From Desulfopila inferna (GTDB taxonomy: Bacteria > Desulfobacterota > Desulfobulbia > Desulfobulbales > Desulfocapsaceae), in contig NZ_JAFFQE010000004.1 of assembly GCF_016919005.1 (NCBI RefSeq), forward strand, positions 310,001-374,000: a stretch of DNA of 64,000 bases. Direction: 5' to 3'. The position numbers and the translations under genes are program-made. A model generated the notes under the pieces. It was not told the DNA's origin. It did no database searches and saw only the letters and a list, made by a program, of their open reading frames with translations. This document shows, piece after piece, positions 1 through 8,330 of this stretch (positions within the stretch are counted from its first letter, which is position 1; each line of letters begins with the position of its first letter).

Positions 1-2
1 TC

Positions 3-1049
3 AATGCCGTTGCCGAGGGATTCGTGGCGACCATGCATCATTATGATCTGGCACCTGAGAAGACTGTTCTCTGGCTCAACCGCTCTACCCTCGCCTGCAA
101 TATCAGGCTCTATCCCCATCATATCAAAACCATTCTGCATGAACGCGGCATGGAGGGCGCCGGCATCTATGTCGGCGATTTGAGCTTTGCCGATATCTCT
201 TTGCGTGCGGCTATGAACGGATATTTTGCCCACATGTTCGGGGGACTCCTGCGGCGTGTGGCTTGCGCCGTACGACCTTACGAATTGGACAAAGGCAAAA
301 CCGACAGGGTGCTGGAGAAGAGCATTCGCATTCTCTGCGACGCCTTTCGGGGAAAACGTTCCAAGGAAGAGGCATTGAGTGAGATCATTACCCAGTTTCA
401 GTGGATTGAAACCAGGGATGAACGGCGTCCCAAGGTGGCAATCTTCGGTGATATTTATGTAAGGGACAACAGGGTGATGAACCAGGATCTGACCCGATTT
501 ATCGAGAGCCACGGGGGCGAAGTCATCACAACGCCCTACAGTGAATATGCCAAAATGATTGCCGGAACCTATTTCAGGAAGTGGTTCAATGAAGGAAAAT
601 ATCTCGATCTCTTGTCCAACAGGGCTATTCTGGCCACCATGCTGCACCTTGAAAAAAAATACAGCATGATTTTCGACCGTATTCTTGAGCATTCGCTGCA
701 CAGTTACGAAGACAATGCGGAAGACATCCTTGCGGAGTATGGGATCTCCGTAGAGAATACCGGTGAATCCATGGATAATATCCTCAAGATTCATTACATC
801 AAAAAACACTACGGCGATGTCTCGCTCTTTGTGCAGGCCAGCCCGGCACTCTGCTGCGCTTCGTTGATAACTGAAGCCATGAAAGGCAAAATCGCTGAGA
901 AGACCGGCGTGCCGGTGGTTTCAGTAATCTATGACGGTACGGGCGGGGGGAAAAACGATGTAATCGTGCCTTACCTCAAGTATGGCAGGAAAAAAGGGTA
1001 TGGCAGGAAAAAAGGGTCTGGCTCGGAGAGAATCTGGTCTCAGCTATAA
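3..1049 (+). CDS. CoA-dehydratase/activase-related protein, C-terminal part (5' truncated)
   Basis: The reading frame is open to the first base of the window, so the true start lies outside; an internal GTG at 24 is unlikely to be the start. The visible ~348 residues resemble the C-terminal part of large 'acyl-CoA dehydratase activase-related' proteins, which combine an ASKHA-type activase with a 2-hydroxyglutaryl-CoA-dehydratase-like region. Seen: a segment KVAIFGDIYVRDNRVMNQDL typical of the dehydratase-like domain, and a conserved PALCCASL Cys pair near the C-terminus that in the family may ligate an Fe-S cluster. The substrate cannot be told from this fragment. The last ~20 residues are low-complexity and come from an 18-bp tandem duplication (981-1016). 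The family call is moderately sure, the precise reaction unknown. Confidence 0.6.
   Translation, partial: NAVAEGFVATMHHYDLAPEKTVLWLNRSTLACNIRLYPHHIKTILHERGMEGAGIYVGDLSFADISLRAAMNGYFAHMFGGLLRRVACAVRPYELDKGKTDRVLEKSIRILCDAFRGKRSKEEALSEIITQFQWIETRDERRPKVAIFGDIYVRDNRVMNQDLTRFIESHGGEVITTPYSEYAKMIAGTYFRKWFNEGKYLDLLSNRAILATMLHLEKKYSMIFDRILEHSLHSYEDNAEDILAEYGISVENTGESMDNILKIHYIKKHYGDVSLFVQASPALCCASLITEAMKGKIAEKTGVPVVSVIYDGTGGGKNDVIVPYLKYGRKKGYGRKKGSGSERIWSQL
981..1016 (+). repeat. 18-bp exact tandem duplication inside a coding region
   Basis: The unit TATGGCAGGAAAAAAGGG occurs twice back to back (981-998 and 999-1016). It is in frame and duplicates the peptide YGRKKG just before the stop of the first gene. 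Each copy contains a run of seven A, a typical slippage-prone tract. Seen directly in the sequence. Confidence 0.9.
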
Positions 1050-1229
1050 GATACTTCCTTTCCTCTCCGGACTCCACGGATGTGTATTGATTTCTGCAAT
1101 ACTCCTTACTGATTTTTGAATAAAAGCTCCCCGACTGCTATACTTTATTAAGAATAAAAAATCTTTCTGCTGCCAGACCTGGAGCAATCTTCCGGATATT
1201 TACTGTCAACCCTTACTGGATATGAGCGG

Positions 1230-2660
1230 ATGAGGATTTTAGAAAAACATGCAGGCCTGTACACCGATATGTACCAGCTATCCATGGCCCAGGCGTATTT
1301 TCTGGATGGCAGAAAAGACGATTCTGCCGCCTTCTATTACTTCTACCGCAAGAATCCTTTCAAGGGAGCATACGCGGTCTTTGCAGGCCTTGATGATCTG
1401 CTGCAGATCCTGGAGGGGCTGCATTTCGAGGTGGATGATATTGAATACCTTGAGGAGAATGGTTTCGATAAGAAATTTCTAGCATATCTCAAGGATTTTC
1501 GGTACCGGGCCGACATCTACTCTGTCAAGGAAGGGGAAATTGTTTTCCCCAATATGCCTGTTGTCGAGGTGCGCGGAAACATCATAGAGGCACAGCTTAG
1601 CGAAACGCTGTTGCTCAATATGCTTAACCTCTCCTCGCTGATCGCCTCCAAGGCGGTCCGAATGCGGCTTGTTGCCGGAGACAACAAGATTCTGACCGAT
1701 TTTGGGATGAGAAGGGCGCATGGGTTGGGGGCTATTCATGCTTCACGCGCCACCATCGTGGGGGGCTTCGATTCCACTTCCAACGTGTACTCGGCCTTTA
1801 TGTATGACCTTAAAGCCAGCGGCACCATGGCGCATTCCTTTATTCAGAGCTACAATGATGAAATTACCGCCTTTCGCCACTTTGCAGAAGCACGGCCAGA
1901 CAACTGCATAGTTCTGGTCGATACCTACGATACCCTGTACTCCGGCATTCCCAATGCAATTCGGTTGGCTCATGAAATGGAGGAGAGGGGAGATCGGCTG
2001 GCCGGGATAAGACTGGACAGCGGGGATCTGGCCTATATGGCCAAAAATGCCCGGCAGATGCTTGATAAGGCCGGACTTGGCTATGTCAAAATCGTGGCAT
2101 CCAACAAAGTGGACGAGCATGTCATCAGAAGTCTGCGGGACCAGGATGCTCCGGTCGATATATACGGCATTGGTACGGCTGTGCTGACCGGGCAGCCGGA
2201 TGCTGCCCTGGACGGAGTCTATAAACTGGCAATGGCCTCGGACAGGCCACGGCTCAAGCTCTCGGAGTCCGTACATAAAGTGACCTTTCCTGGATTGAAG
2301 CAGGTACACCGCTTCAGCGATCATCATGGCGAGTTCATGGCGGATGCCGTCGCTTTGGCAGAGGAAGATCCGGGAGAGATCAGCGAGATACATCATCCTT
2401 TCGAAGGGGGTAAATCACTGAAGTTGCAGGCCTGGTTATCCGAACCACTACTGGAAAAAATGATGGAAAAAGGAAAAGCGCTGCACCGGGTACAGCATCC
2501 CGCCGAGTCCTATGAATACTTAAAAAACAGATTGAAAAGACTGCCCGGCGAATACAAAAGATTTGAGAACCCGCATATCTACAAAGTGGGCTTGAGCACA
2601 AAGCTTAATGAGATGCGCAACACGTTGATTCGAAACTTCAAACAACGGAAATCCACATGA
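1230..2660 (+). CDS. pncB: Nicotinate phosphoribosyltransferase
   Basis: Converts nicotinate and PRPP (with ATP) to nicotinate mononucleotide in the Preiss-Handler NAD salvage pathway; cytoplasmic. The 476-residue protein has the usual NAPRTase length. Seen: N-terminal LYTDMYQLSMAQAYF, the central HSFIQSYNDEITAFRHFA region containing the conserved His that is phosphorylated in the family, VDTYDTLYSGIPNAI, GIRLDSGDLAYMAK and a GIGTAVLTG phosphate-binding stretch. The ATG at 1230 directly matches the family N-terminus. The stop overlaps the pncA start by 4 bp (ATGA at 2657-2660), which implies translational coupling. Together the two genes turn nicotinamide into NaMN. Confidence 0.95.
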   Translation: MRILEKHAGLYTDMYQLSMAQAYFLDGRKDDSAAFYYFYRKNPFKGAYAVFAGLDDLLQILEGLHFEVDDIEYLEENGFDKKFLAYLKDFRYRADIYSVKEGEIVFPNMPVVEVRGNIIEAQLSETLLLNMLNLSSLIASKAVRMRLVAGDNKILTDFGMRRAHGLGAIHASRATIVGGFDSTSNVYSAFMYDLKASGTMAHSFIQSYNDEITAFRHFAEARPDNCIVLVDTYDTLYSGIPNAIRLAHEMEERGDRLAGIRLDSGDLAYMAKNARQMLDKAGLGYVKIVASNKVDEHVIRSLRDQDAPVDIYGIGTAVLTGQPDAALDGVYKLAMASDRPRLKLSESVHKVTFPGLKQVHRFSDHHGEFMADAVALAEEDPGEISEIHHPFEGGKSLKLQAWLSEPLLEKMMEKGKALHRVQHPAESYEYLKNRLKRLPGEYKRFENPHIYKVGLSTKLNEMRNTLIRNFKQRKST

Positions 2661-3277
2661 AAGCACTGCTTATAGTAGACATTCAGTATGATTTTCTGCC
2701 TGGAGGCGCCCTGGAAGTTCCGCAGGGGGATGTTGTAATTCCGGTAGCCAACAGATTGCAGGATTTTTTTGAGCTGGTTGTCGCTACCCAGGATTGGCAT
2801 CCTCCTGATCATGCCAGTTTTGCCTCGAATCATCCGGGTAAAAAGGCCATGGAAGAGATCGAACTTGACGGAATACCACAGATCCTCTGGCCCGATCATT
2901 GCGTACAGGGCTCTGCAGGAGCTGCTTTCTCAAAAGAGCTGCAGATGAACAAAGTGGAAGCTATCTTCCGTAAAGGTATGGAGCCCGCCATAGACAGCTA
3001 TAGTGGTTTCTTTGATAACGGTCATAAGAAATCAACCGGTATGGGCGACTACCTGAAAGGAAGAAATGTTGATACAGTATATGTTTCAGGGCTCGCAGGA
3101 GATTTCTGTGTGAACTACACGCTCAACGATGCTTTGATGCTGGGCTTTAATGCAGTATTGGTTGAAGACGGCACCAAACCCATTGATCCACCGGCTTATG
3201 AAAAAGCCATGCATAAACTCAAAGAACAAGGACTAGAAAGTATTCGCAGCAGCGAAATTGATTCGCCGATAAGGTGA
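2657..3277 (+). CDS. pncA: Nicotinamidase (isochorismatase family)
   Basis: Hydrolyses nicotinamide to nicotinate and ammonia, feeding the PncB reaction of the upstream gene. Seen: N-terminal ALLIVDIQYDFLPGGAL with the catalytic Asp, the metal-binding ATQDWHPPDHASFA segment (Asp/His/His ligands), the conserved Lys in FRKGM, and the nucleophilic Cys in VSGLAGDFCVNYT. The length of 206 residues is normal for PncA. The start codon lies inside the pncB stop (ATGA overlap). The gene ends 70 bp before the convergent SLC13 permease gene. Confidence 0.94.
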   Translation: MKALLIVDIQYDFLPGGALEVPQGDVVIPVANRLQDFFELVVATQDWHPPDHASFASNHPGKKAMEEIELDGIPQILWPDHCVQGSAGAAFSKELQMNKVEAIFRKGMEPAIDSYSGFFDNGHKKSTGMGDYLKGRNVDTVYVSGLAGDFCVNYTLNDALMLGFNAVLVEDGTKPIDPPAYEKAMHKLKEQGLESIRSSEIDSPIR

Positions 3278-3346
3278 GGAGAAAACTGACAGCTCTTCAC
3301 TGTTCCCTGCCTGCAGCACTCGCTGATACCACCGGAAGACTCCTCC

Positions 3347-5158
3347 CTACAGCCCCCAGATCAAGGGAACCATTATGGCGACCACCACTACAATGAGCGG
3401 AATGAGAGCGACACCGAACTTGAGGTAATCACCGTTTGTATACCCACCCGGCTTCTTCACCAGCATGGGGGCGGGGTGGCCCACGGCCATGAGAAAACTT
3501 GCCGAGGCACCGACGATTACAGCAACGGCGAATGCTTTGGGATTGGCGCCAAGAGAATTGGCCACCTGGATTGCCACAGGGGTCATGATTACAGCTACTA
3601 CCGCATTATGCAGCGGCTGAGTAAGGATCACCGTAAGAAGTGTTACTGCAATCAAGGCGTAGAGGGGGCCTAAAACACCTGCGGTGCTGACAATCATCTC
3701 TGACATTTGAGAGGCTGCCCCGCTTTTTTCCAGCGCTGCACCAACAGGATACATGCCGCCGATCAGGACGATGGTTCTCCAGTCGATGCTTGCATAGGCC
3801 TGCCCGGGAGAGACAGTGCCGATAATAATCATCCCCGCTGCACCCAGCAGGGCGGCAATGGCAATGGGCAAAAGGTTAAAGAAGGTACTAAGAATAACCG
3901 CCAGGAAGAGAAGAGCGGCAACAGGGGCAAGGTGCCGGAGTTTCCGAGGCGCTTCTTCCCTGCGAGGAGGATGCAGCCACAAAAAGTCGGGTGCCGGTTC
4001 AAATTCCCGAACCCGATCCCGTGTACCGAACAGCATGAGGCCATCGCCTTCCCGCAGAGGGCGATCTCTGGCATCGGTGCGATAGGGGCGCTTCTCACGC
4101 CACAGGGCGACGCAGGTCAGGCCCGTCTCTTCGCGCATATGAATATCCCGGAGGGTCTTACCGATTACAGTAGAGCGCGGTGGAACCACCACCTCAATCA
4201 TCTCAAAAAGGCTCCATGAAAATTCTTCATGGGCATCGGGCTGGCCCAAAATGGTCAGTCCACTGTGCTCACCGGCAAGCTGCATGATCATTTCCCTGCT
4301 GCCGCCGATGGCCAGAATGTCCTTTTCCAGGAATCGAAAATCACCATCTTCCACTGAGAGCTCTGCGCCGCCTCGAAAAACGGCAATGATACTCAGGCCG
4401 TATTTTCTGCCAATGCCAAGATCATGCAGCGGCTGACCTGCCACCGAAGATCCGGGCTTGACCAGAAGTTCCCAAAGGCGTTCATTGAGATCGTAGATTT
4501 TGACAAGATCGTCGTCGGATTCATGCTGCTTTTCCTGGGTGCTGCTGCGGTCGGGCAGAATCTTTTTGCCGACGAGCAGGGTGTAGCCGATGGTCAGTGC
4601 CACGAGGATTGCACCGATCGCGGTAAATTCAAAAAGGCCGAAGCTTTCCGAAGTGGATTTTTGCAGCAGGCTGTCTACCACCAGGTTATGGGAGGCTCCT
4701 ATCAGGGAGAGGTTTGCTCCCATCAGAGAGGTTACGGCCATGGGCAGCAACAGCCTTGAACCATCAATTCCATTTTGACGGGCCAGGCGGAGTGCTGCGG
4801 GAATGAAGATTGACACCGCTGCCACGATATTGATAAAGCCGGATAGAAGACCGGGGATCCCGGTACCAACCAATACCAGCAGAAACCTGCTGTCCCTGCT
4901 GATGGTGATCAGCCGGTCGGCCACCCATTTGACCACTCCGCTGCGCACCAGACCAGAGCTGATGACGAGCAGAGCAGCTATCGTAATTACCGCATTGCTG
5001 CTGAAACCGGCAAGGGCTTCTTCAGGTGTCAGGACCTTGGTAATGACTAAAGTGACCAGCACCAGGACTGCTACCACATCTGCTCTTATCCACTCGGTGA
5101 TAAAAAAGAACAAGGCTACCGTGAGAATAATGTAAATGAGAATGCTCGCAGGTGTCAT
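3347..5158 (-). CDS. SLC13 (DASS)-family anion permease with RCK_C/TrkA-C domains
   Basis: Predicted inner-membrane sodium-coupled anion carrier. Seen: several hydrophobic helices at the N-terminus (residues ~5-200), then a soluble insert (~220-390) with two TrkA-C-like halves (SSVAGQPLHDLGIGRKYGLS and RSTVIGKTLRDIHMREETGL), then a second hydrophobic block to the end. This membrane-RCK_C-RCK_C-membrane layout is common in bacterial SLC13 members of ~600 residues. Family substrates include sulfate, phosphate and dicarboxylates. In a sulfate reducer sulfate is an attractive guess, but nothing in the sequence proves it. The RCK_C pair suggests allosteric control by a small ligand. Monocistronic on the minus strand. 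Confidence 0.85.
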   Translation of the reverse strand: MTPASILIYIILTVALFFFITEWIRADVVAVLVLVTLVITKVLTPEEALAGFSSNAVITIAALLVISSGLVRSGVVKWVADRLITISRDSRFLLVLVGTGIPGLLSGFINIVAAVSIFIPAALRLARQNGIDGSRLLLPMAVTSLMGANLSLIGASHNLVVDSLLQKSTSESFGLFEFTAIGAILVALTIGYTLLVGKKILPDRSSTQEKQHESDDDLVKIYDLNERLWELLVKPGSSVAGQPLHDLGIGRKYGLSIIAVFRGGAELSVEDGDFRFLEKDILAIGGSREMIMQLAGEHSGLTILGQPDAHEEFSWSLFEMIEVVVPPRSTVIGKTLRDIHMREETGLTCVALWREKRPYRTDARDRPLREGDGLMLFGTRDRVREFEPAPDFLWLHPPRREEAPRKLRHLAPVAALLFLAVILSTFFNLLPIAIAALLGAAGMIIIGTVSPGQAYASIDWRTIVLIGGMYPVGAALEKSGAASQMSEMIVSTAGVLGPLYALIAVTLLTVILTQPLHNAVVAVIMTPVAIQVANSLGANPKAFAVAVIVGASASFLMAVGHPAPMLVKKPGGYTNGDYLKFGVALIPLIVVVVAIMVPLIWGL

Positions 5159-5339
5159 TTCTTTAATTTTACCCCTTTCCCGGAGAGAATAGGTTGATAA
5201 AATATCAGATGAGATAGTGCAACTACGGCTAAGCCGGTTATGAATGGCGCAACTTCAGCTGTAAGTCTTGGTCGGTGCCCTGTGAAGAAACATAAGTCCA
5301 GGTCGACCTGATGTGAAGGAAAGGTACTGGAAAAAACTC

Positions 5340-6488
5340 TTACGGAGACTTCCGGCGCTTGCGGGCCAGAAAACGGTGATAGGCTATTATGGCGCCCTTT
5401 TGACTGAGGCTGCGGATACCAGCGACAGGATTTTTTATGCGCATAGTCGAGCGGTTGCGGATCACTTTTCCCATCGTGGTCTTGGTAATTTTCCCGTTTG
5501 TGTCATTGATGAGACGGTGCAGTATGGCGAACAGGTTCTGTTCTTCGAGAACGCGCCTTCGTGCCTCGATGATGGCGGGAAGCCGATCCTGGTATTCGTT
5601 GTTAGCAAGGTGATAGCGGATGATTTCCAAAGACTTGCGGTAGTTGCCGATATCTATGGGGATGAAGCTGTCCTTGGGAAAGTAGGCGGAACCATTCGGC
5701 GCTCCGTGATAAAAGGGCAGGGCGTATCCAAGGAAGGCATCCGGCATTTTTTCGGTCAGATGATGCTGATAGACATGATTTTCAATAACCAGATGAAACC
5801 TGTAAGGGGCAATGGCCTCGGCCTTGTCCTGCATAGGCAGGACCCCGTGTCCGTATATATCCAGCTCGGGGATATCAGCTTTGAGGGCCTTGGTGAAGTC
5901 GACCCTGGCAGAATGTAGCGTGACTTCGCCGCGCCGCTGGGAGCAGACCGTGGAGAGTGATCTGCTTTTTCGCAATGGCGCTGTGTCTGACAATTCATCC
6001 CAGGTAATGAACCGGCCTTCCTCTCCAAAAGGGAGCCCATAATACCAGATCAGGCCGGGATGATGAAAAAAGACATTGGGGTGCCGCATTGCCCATGGCT
6101 CCTGAAAACTCAAAATGCGGCCGAACTGCTTCAGATAATCGGTGCCGAAGATTGAAATTGAGGATGGCTCGCCGGTGATCAGAATGGTTTTTTCCCGGGG
6201 GCAGCACAGTTTTTCTTCGGTGAAGAAGCTCTTTGAGCGTGGCAGATCCTGATAGACAACGAGCCAGTCATACTCCCGGTCGTCGACATCAAAGGTAAAG
6301 AGGCAGTTGCCCCATTGCGGAAAACATCCGGGAAACTGACGAAGAAGGCCGGCGGCGGAATTGCCTCTCTCCAGTCCTCTATGCAGGAATTTCACCCTGA
6401 AGCTGTGGTTGTTCCAGCGGGGGGAGCAGGTTTGTCTGCCGTTAAGCTGACTTTCGGTGTTGTCGAAGGAAAAGAATTTCTCTGCCAC
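5340..6488 (-). CDS. Glycosyltransferase family 10-like (fucosyltransferase-type) protein
   Basis: The C-terminal half carries the GT10 pattern. Seen: YRFHLVIENHVYQHHLTEKM followed by PDAFLGYALPFYHGAPN, then a segment with FPKDSFIPIDI. These correspond to the nucleotide-sugar (GDP-fucose) binding region of alpha-1,3-fucosyltransferases. Known GT10 enzymes add fucose or related sugars to LPS O-antigen or glycans, and many prokaryotic members have unknown donors. The start is uncertain: the GTG at 6488 has only a weak ribosome site. No O-antigen cluster surrounds it; its neighbours are an SLC13 permease and a degenerate GDPD, so it may decorate lipid A/core or another envelope glycan (inference). 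Confidence 0.72.
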   Translation of the reverse strand: MAEKFFSFDNTESQLNGRQTCSPRWNNHSFRVKFLHRGLERGNSAAGLLRQFPGCFPQWGNCLFTFDVDDREYDWLVVYQDLPRSKSFFTEEKLCCPREKTILITGEPSSISIFGTDYLKQFGRILSFQEPWAMRHPNVFFHHPGLIWYYGLPFGEEGRFITWDELSDTAPLRKSRSLSTVCSQRRGEVTLHSARVDFTKALKADIPELDIYGHGVLPMQDKAEAIAPYRFHLVIENHVYQHHLTEKMPDAFLGYALPFYHGAPNGSAYFPKDSFIPIDIGNYRKSLEIIRYHLANNEYQDRLPAIIEARRRVLEEQNLFAILHRLINDTNGKITKTTMGKVIRNRSTMRIKNPVAGIRSLSQKGAIIAYHRFLARKRRKSP

Positions 6489-6508
6489 TATGCTGTATCC
6501 CGGTGTCC

Positions 6509-7603
6509 TTATTGAACCCTTTTTAGTCTTTCCAGGAGTGCGTCCGGATCGCTAAGAATGCCTGAAGCATCATTTTTTTCTTGTGGCGAAGGGGTATCCC
6601 GTGGTTTTTCCACAGAAGAGGCCTTTTGCTTGAGGAAAGAACGTAGCCCTGCCGGATGTTCAAGTGCCAGGCCATCTGCATTCAACTCAAAAAGAATCTT
6701 TTCGTAAAAGGATTCAGGGGATATTACAGAATCTTGCGGTACAGTGATGAAGATTTTCATTCTCAACCCCTGACTGTCGACGATGAGGCGTTTGAGATTT
6801 TCCTCTTCCACCACATCGACATCATCGAGCATAAGTGCATAGGCATATTCAACAGCTACCCGAAGGCCCAAGCGAGTGAAGAGCCACTCGTAACTATAAC
6901 CTGACCACCTCTCTTTTTCACGGCGCATGGTCTCACGGCCGCCGGCAGCCTCTATACCCTGGATCAGCTTGACCTCTAACGGCAATCCAGGCAGGAGGTC
7001 CTGGTTGATTCGCTGCAGTTCATCCGGATCAAAACACTTGAGAAAGATGACGGTATCGGAGTTGGAATTGGCGATAACGGCATCAAGTACAATTGAACTT
7101 ATATCTCTGGCTTCATTGGCGTGAAACCAAGGATATTTGATAACCGGCAAAATCCGAGGGGCGACTCCGAAGCTCGAACCCAGATGCGACAGCAGACCCA
7201 GGGCATCATCGAAACTGGTCAGATGAGTTGTGGCACCTCGGTCACCCTCATGCCTGCGCAGTGAAAGCTGCTGTATTTCTGAAAGTGTAAAGTCAATGAG
7301 GTAGAAATTGCCGTCCTGTCTGCTGCGTCCGGGAAATATATCGGCTACATTGGTCTGCGGATCAAGGAAGAGATCATCGAAGACCACAGGGATATTATCT
7401 CTGGTGAGCAGCAATGGCAGCTCAATGAAATCGGGGCGCTGCAGTGCGGCAATAACCAGAGACGGCAGGGAATAGGAGCTGCCCCGGTTGCCGTGGTAGA
7501 TAATCTGTTTTTCCTGACTTGCCCAGAGGGGGGAGTGGAGAAAAAAAAGCAGAGCTGCTATCAGCAGGACACGGTCCCTCATTTTTGTTTTCCTCATTTG
7601 CAT
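6509..7603 (-). CDS. Exported GlpQ-like (GDPD) protein with degenerate active site
   Basis: Start set at 7603 because GAGGCG lies just upstream and a signal peptide follows immediately (RDRVLLIAALLFFLHSPLWA). The mature part aligns by eye along its length with GlpQ-type glycerophosphodiester phosphodiesterase: IIYHGNRG for the family's AHRG, FIELPLLLTRDNIPVVFDD for the E-x-D and H-D region, NVADIFPGRSRQDGNFYLID, a near-identical IDFTLSEIQQL, and LPVIKYPWFH for YPEIKxPWFH. The Arg of HRG, the Asp of E-x-D, the His of HD and the Glu of PEIK are all replaced. Enzymatic GDPD activity is therefore unlikely, and the protein is probably a periplasmic pseudo-enzyme or binding protein. The C-terminal ~45 residues are a charged tail. 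Confidence 0.7.
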   Translation of the reverse strand: MQMRKTKMRDRVLLIAALLFFLHSPLWASQEKQIIYHGNRGSSYSLPSLVIAALQRPDFIELPLLLTRDNIPVVFDDLFLDPQTNVADIFPGRSRQDGNFYLIDFTLSEIQQLSLRRHEGDRGATTHLTSFDDALGLLSHLGSSFGVAPRILPVIKYPWFHANEARDISSIVLDAVIANSNSDTVIFLKCFDPDELQRINQDLLPGLPLEVKLIQGIEAAGGRETMRREKERWSGYSYEWLFTRLGLRVAVEYAYALMLDDVDVVEEENLKRLIVDSQGLRMKIFITVPQDSVISPESFYEKILFELNADGLALEHPAGLRSFLKQKASSVEKPRDTPSPQEKNDASGILSDPDALLERLKRVQ

Positions 7604-7640
7604 AATTTCGCCTCGCCCCGGTGTTTGAAGACACAATCAC

Positions 7641-8330
7641 CTATGGCGTCATCAGTTCGCTGAAATCGCCGATGGAGTGATAGTCAGGCGAGTAACGGGC
7701 GGCAAGTTTCGAACTTGGTCTGGCGACATGGACCAGGTGTGTAATACCATACTGCCTGGCGGCATGGAGAACCTTCTCGGTGTCATCGGCAAAGAAAGTT
7801 CGTGTTTTATCAAAATCCAGCAGATTTTCCAGGCCATGCCAGAACTGCAGTTGTTCCTTGGCCTCTCCGACTTCCTCTGCACATATTATCCTGTCGAAAA
7901 AAGATCCTATATCAGTTTTGGCGAGTTTTATCTCAAGGGTGGTGGAATGGGCATTTGTTATGAGGCAGAGTCGTTTATCCAATGATTTGACAAAATCAAA
8001 GAAATCGAGAACATGATCGTGCACGTTGATGAGATGGTCGATCTCACGCTTCAGTTCGGCGATATCAAGATCGAGCTGCTGGGTCCAGTAGTTGAGGTCG
8101 GTCCACTGCAGGGTGCTCTCAACGCTGCGATATCTGGCGAGCAGGGACTCTTCCGCCTCCGCTGAGGAAAGGCCGTGCTTGCGGGCAAAAACCTGGGGCA
8201 CATGTTTTTCCCAGAAATAATCATCGAAATATTTATCCAGAAGCGTGCCGTCCAAATCGAGCAGGACCGTGTCAATGGCGTCCCAGGGATAAGGTGTATC
8301 CAGTGCGGAGTATGAGGCTGATTTATTCAT
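7641..8330 (-). CDS. HAD-superfamily hydrolase, YrfG-type nucleotidase
   Basis: Cytoplasmic HAD phosphatase. Seen: motif I VLLDLDGTLLD, motif II LCLITNAHS, a conserved Lys in the EAKEQL segment and motif IV TFFADDTEKVL, plus an alpha-helical cap between motifs I and II. The lengths of 229 residues and the DLDGTLLDxxFDxxFW N-terminus resemble E. coli YrfG, a GMP/IMP 5'-nucleotidase; the substrate is inferred only from this likeness. The start is placed at the ATG at 8330, because the longer upstream frame lies wholly within mfd. The ATG overlaps the end of mfd by 8 bp, so the gene is probably translated from the mfd transcript. Confidence 0.82.
   Translation of the reverse strand: MNKSASYSALDTPYPWDAIDTVLLDLDGTLLDKYFDDYFWEKHVPQVFARKHGLSSAEAEESLLARYRSVESTLQWTDLNYWTQQLDLDIAELKREIDHLINVHDHVLDFFDFVKSLDKRLCLITNAHSTTLEIKLAKTDIGSFFDRIICAEEVGEAKEQLQFWHGLENLLDFDKTRTFFADDTEKVLHAARQYGITHLVHVARPSSKLAARYSPDYHSIGDFSELMTP

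Noticed and set aside
4000-4020. tRNA T-arm-like GGTTCAAATTCCC
   Set aside because: Lies within the SLC13 coding region and has no surrounding cloverleaf.
5313-5918. Long plus-strand frame opposite the GT10 gene
   Set aside because: Antisense shadow of a gene with recognisable GT10 motifs.
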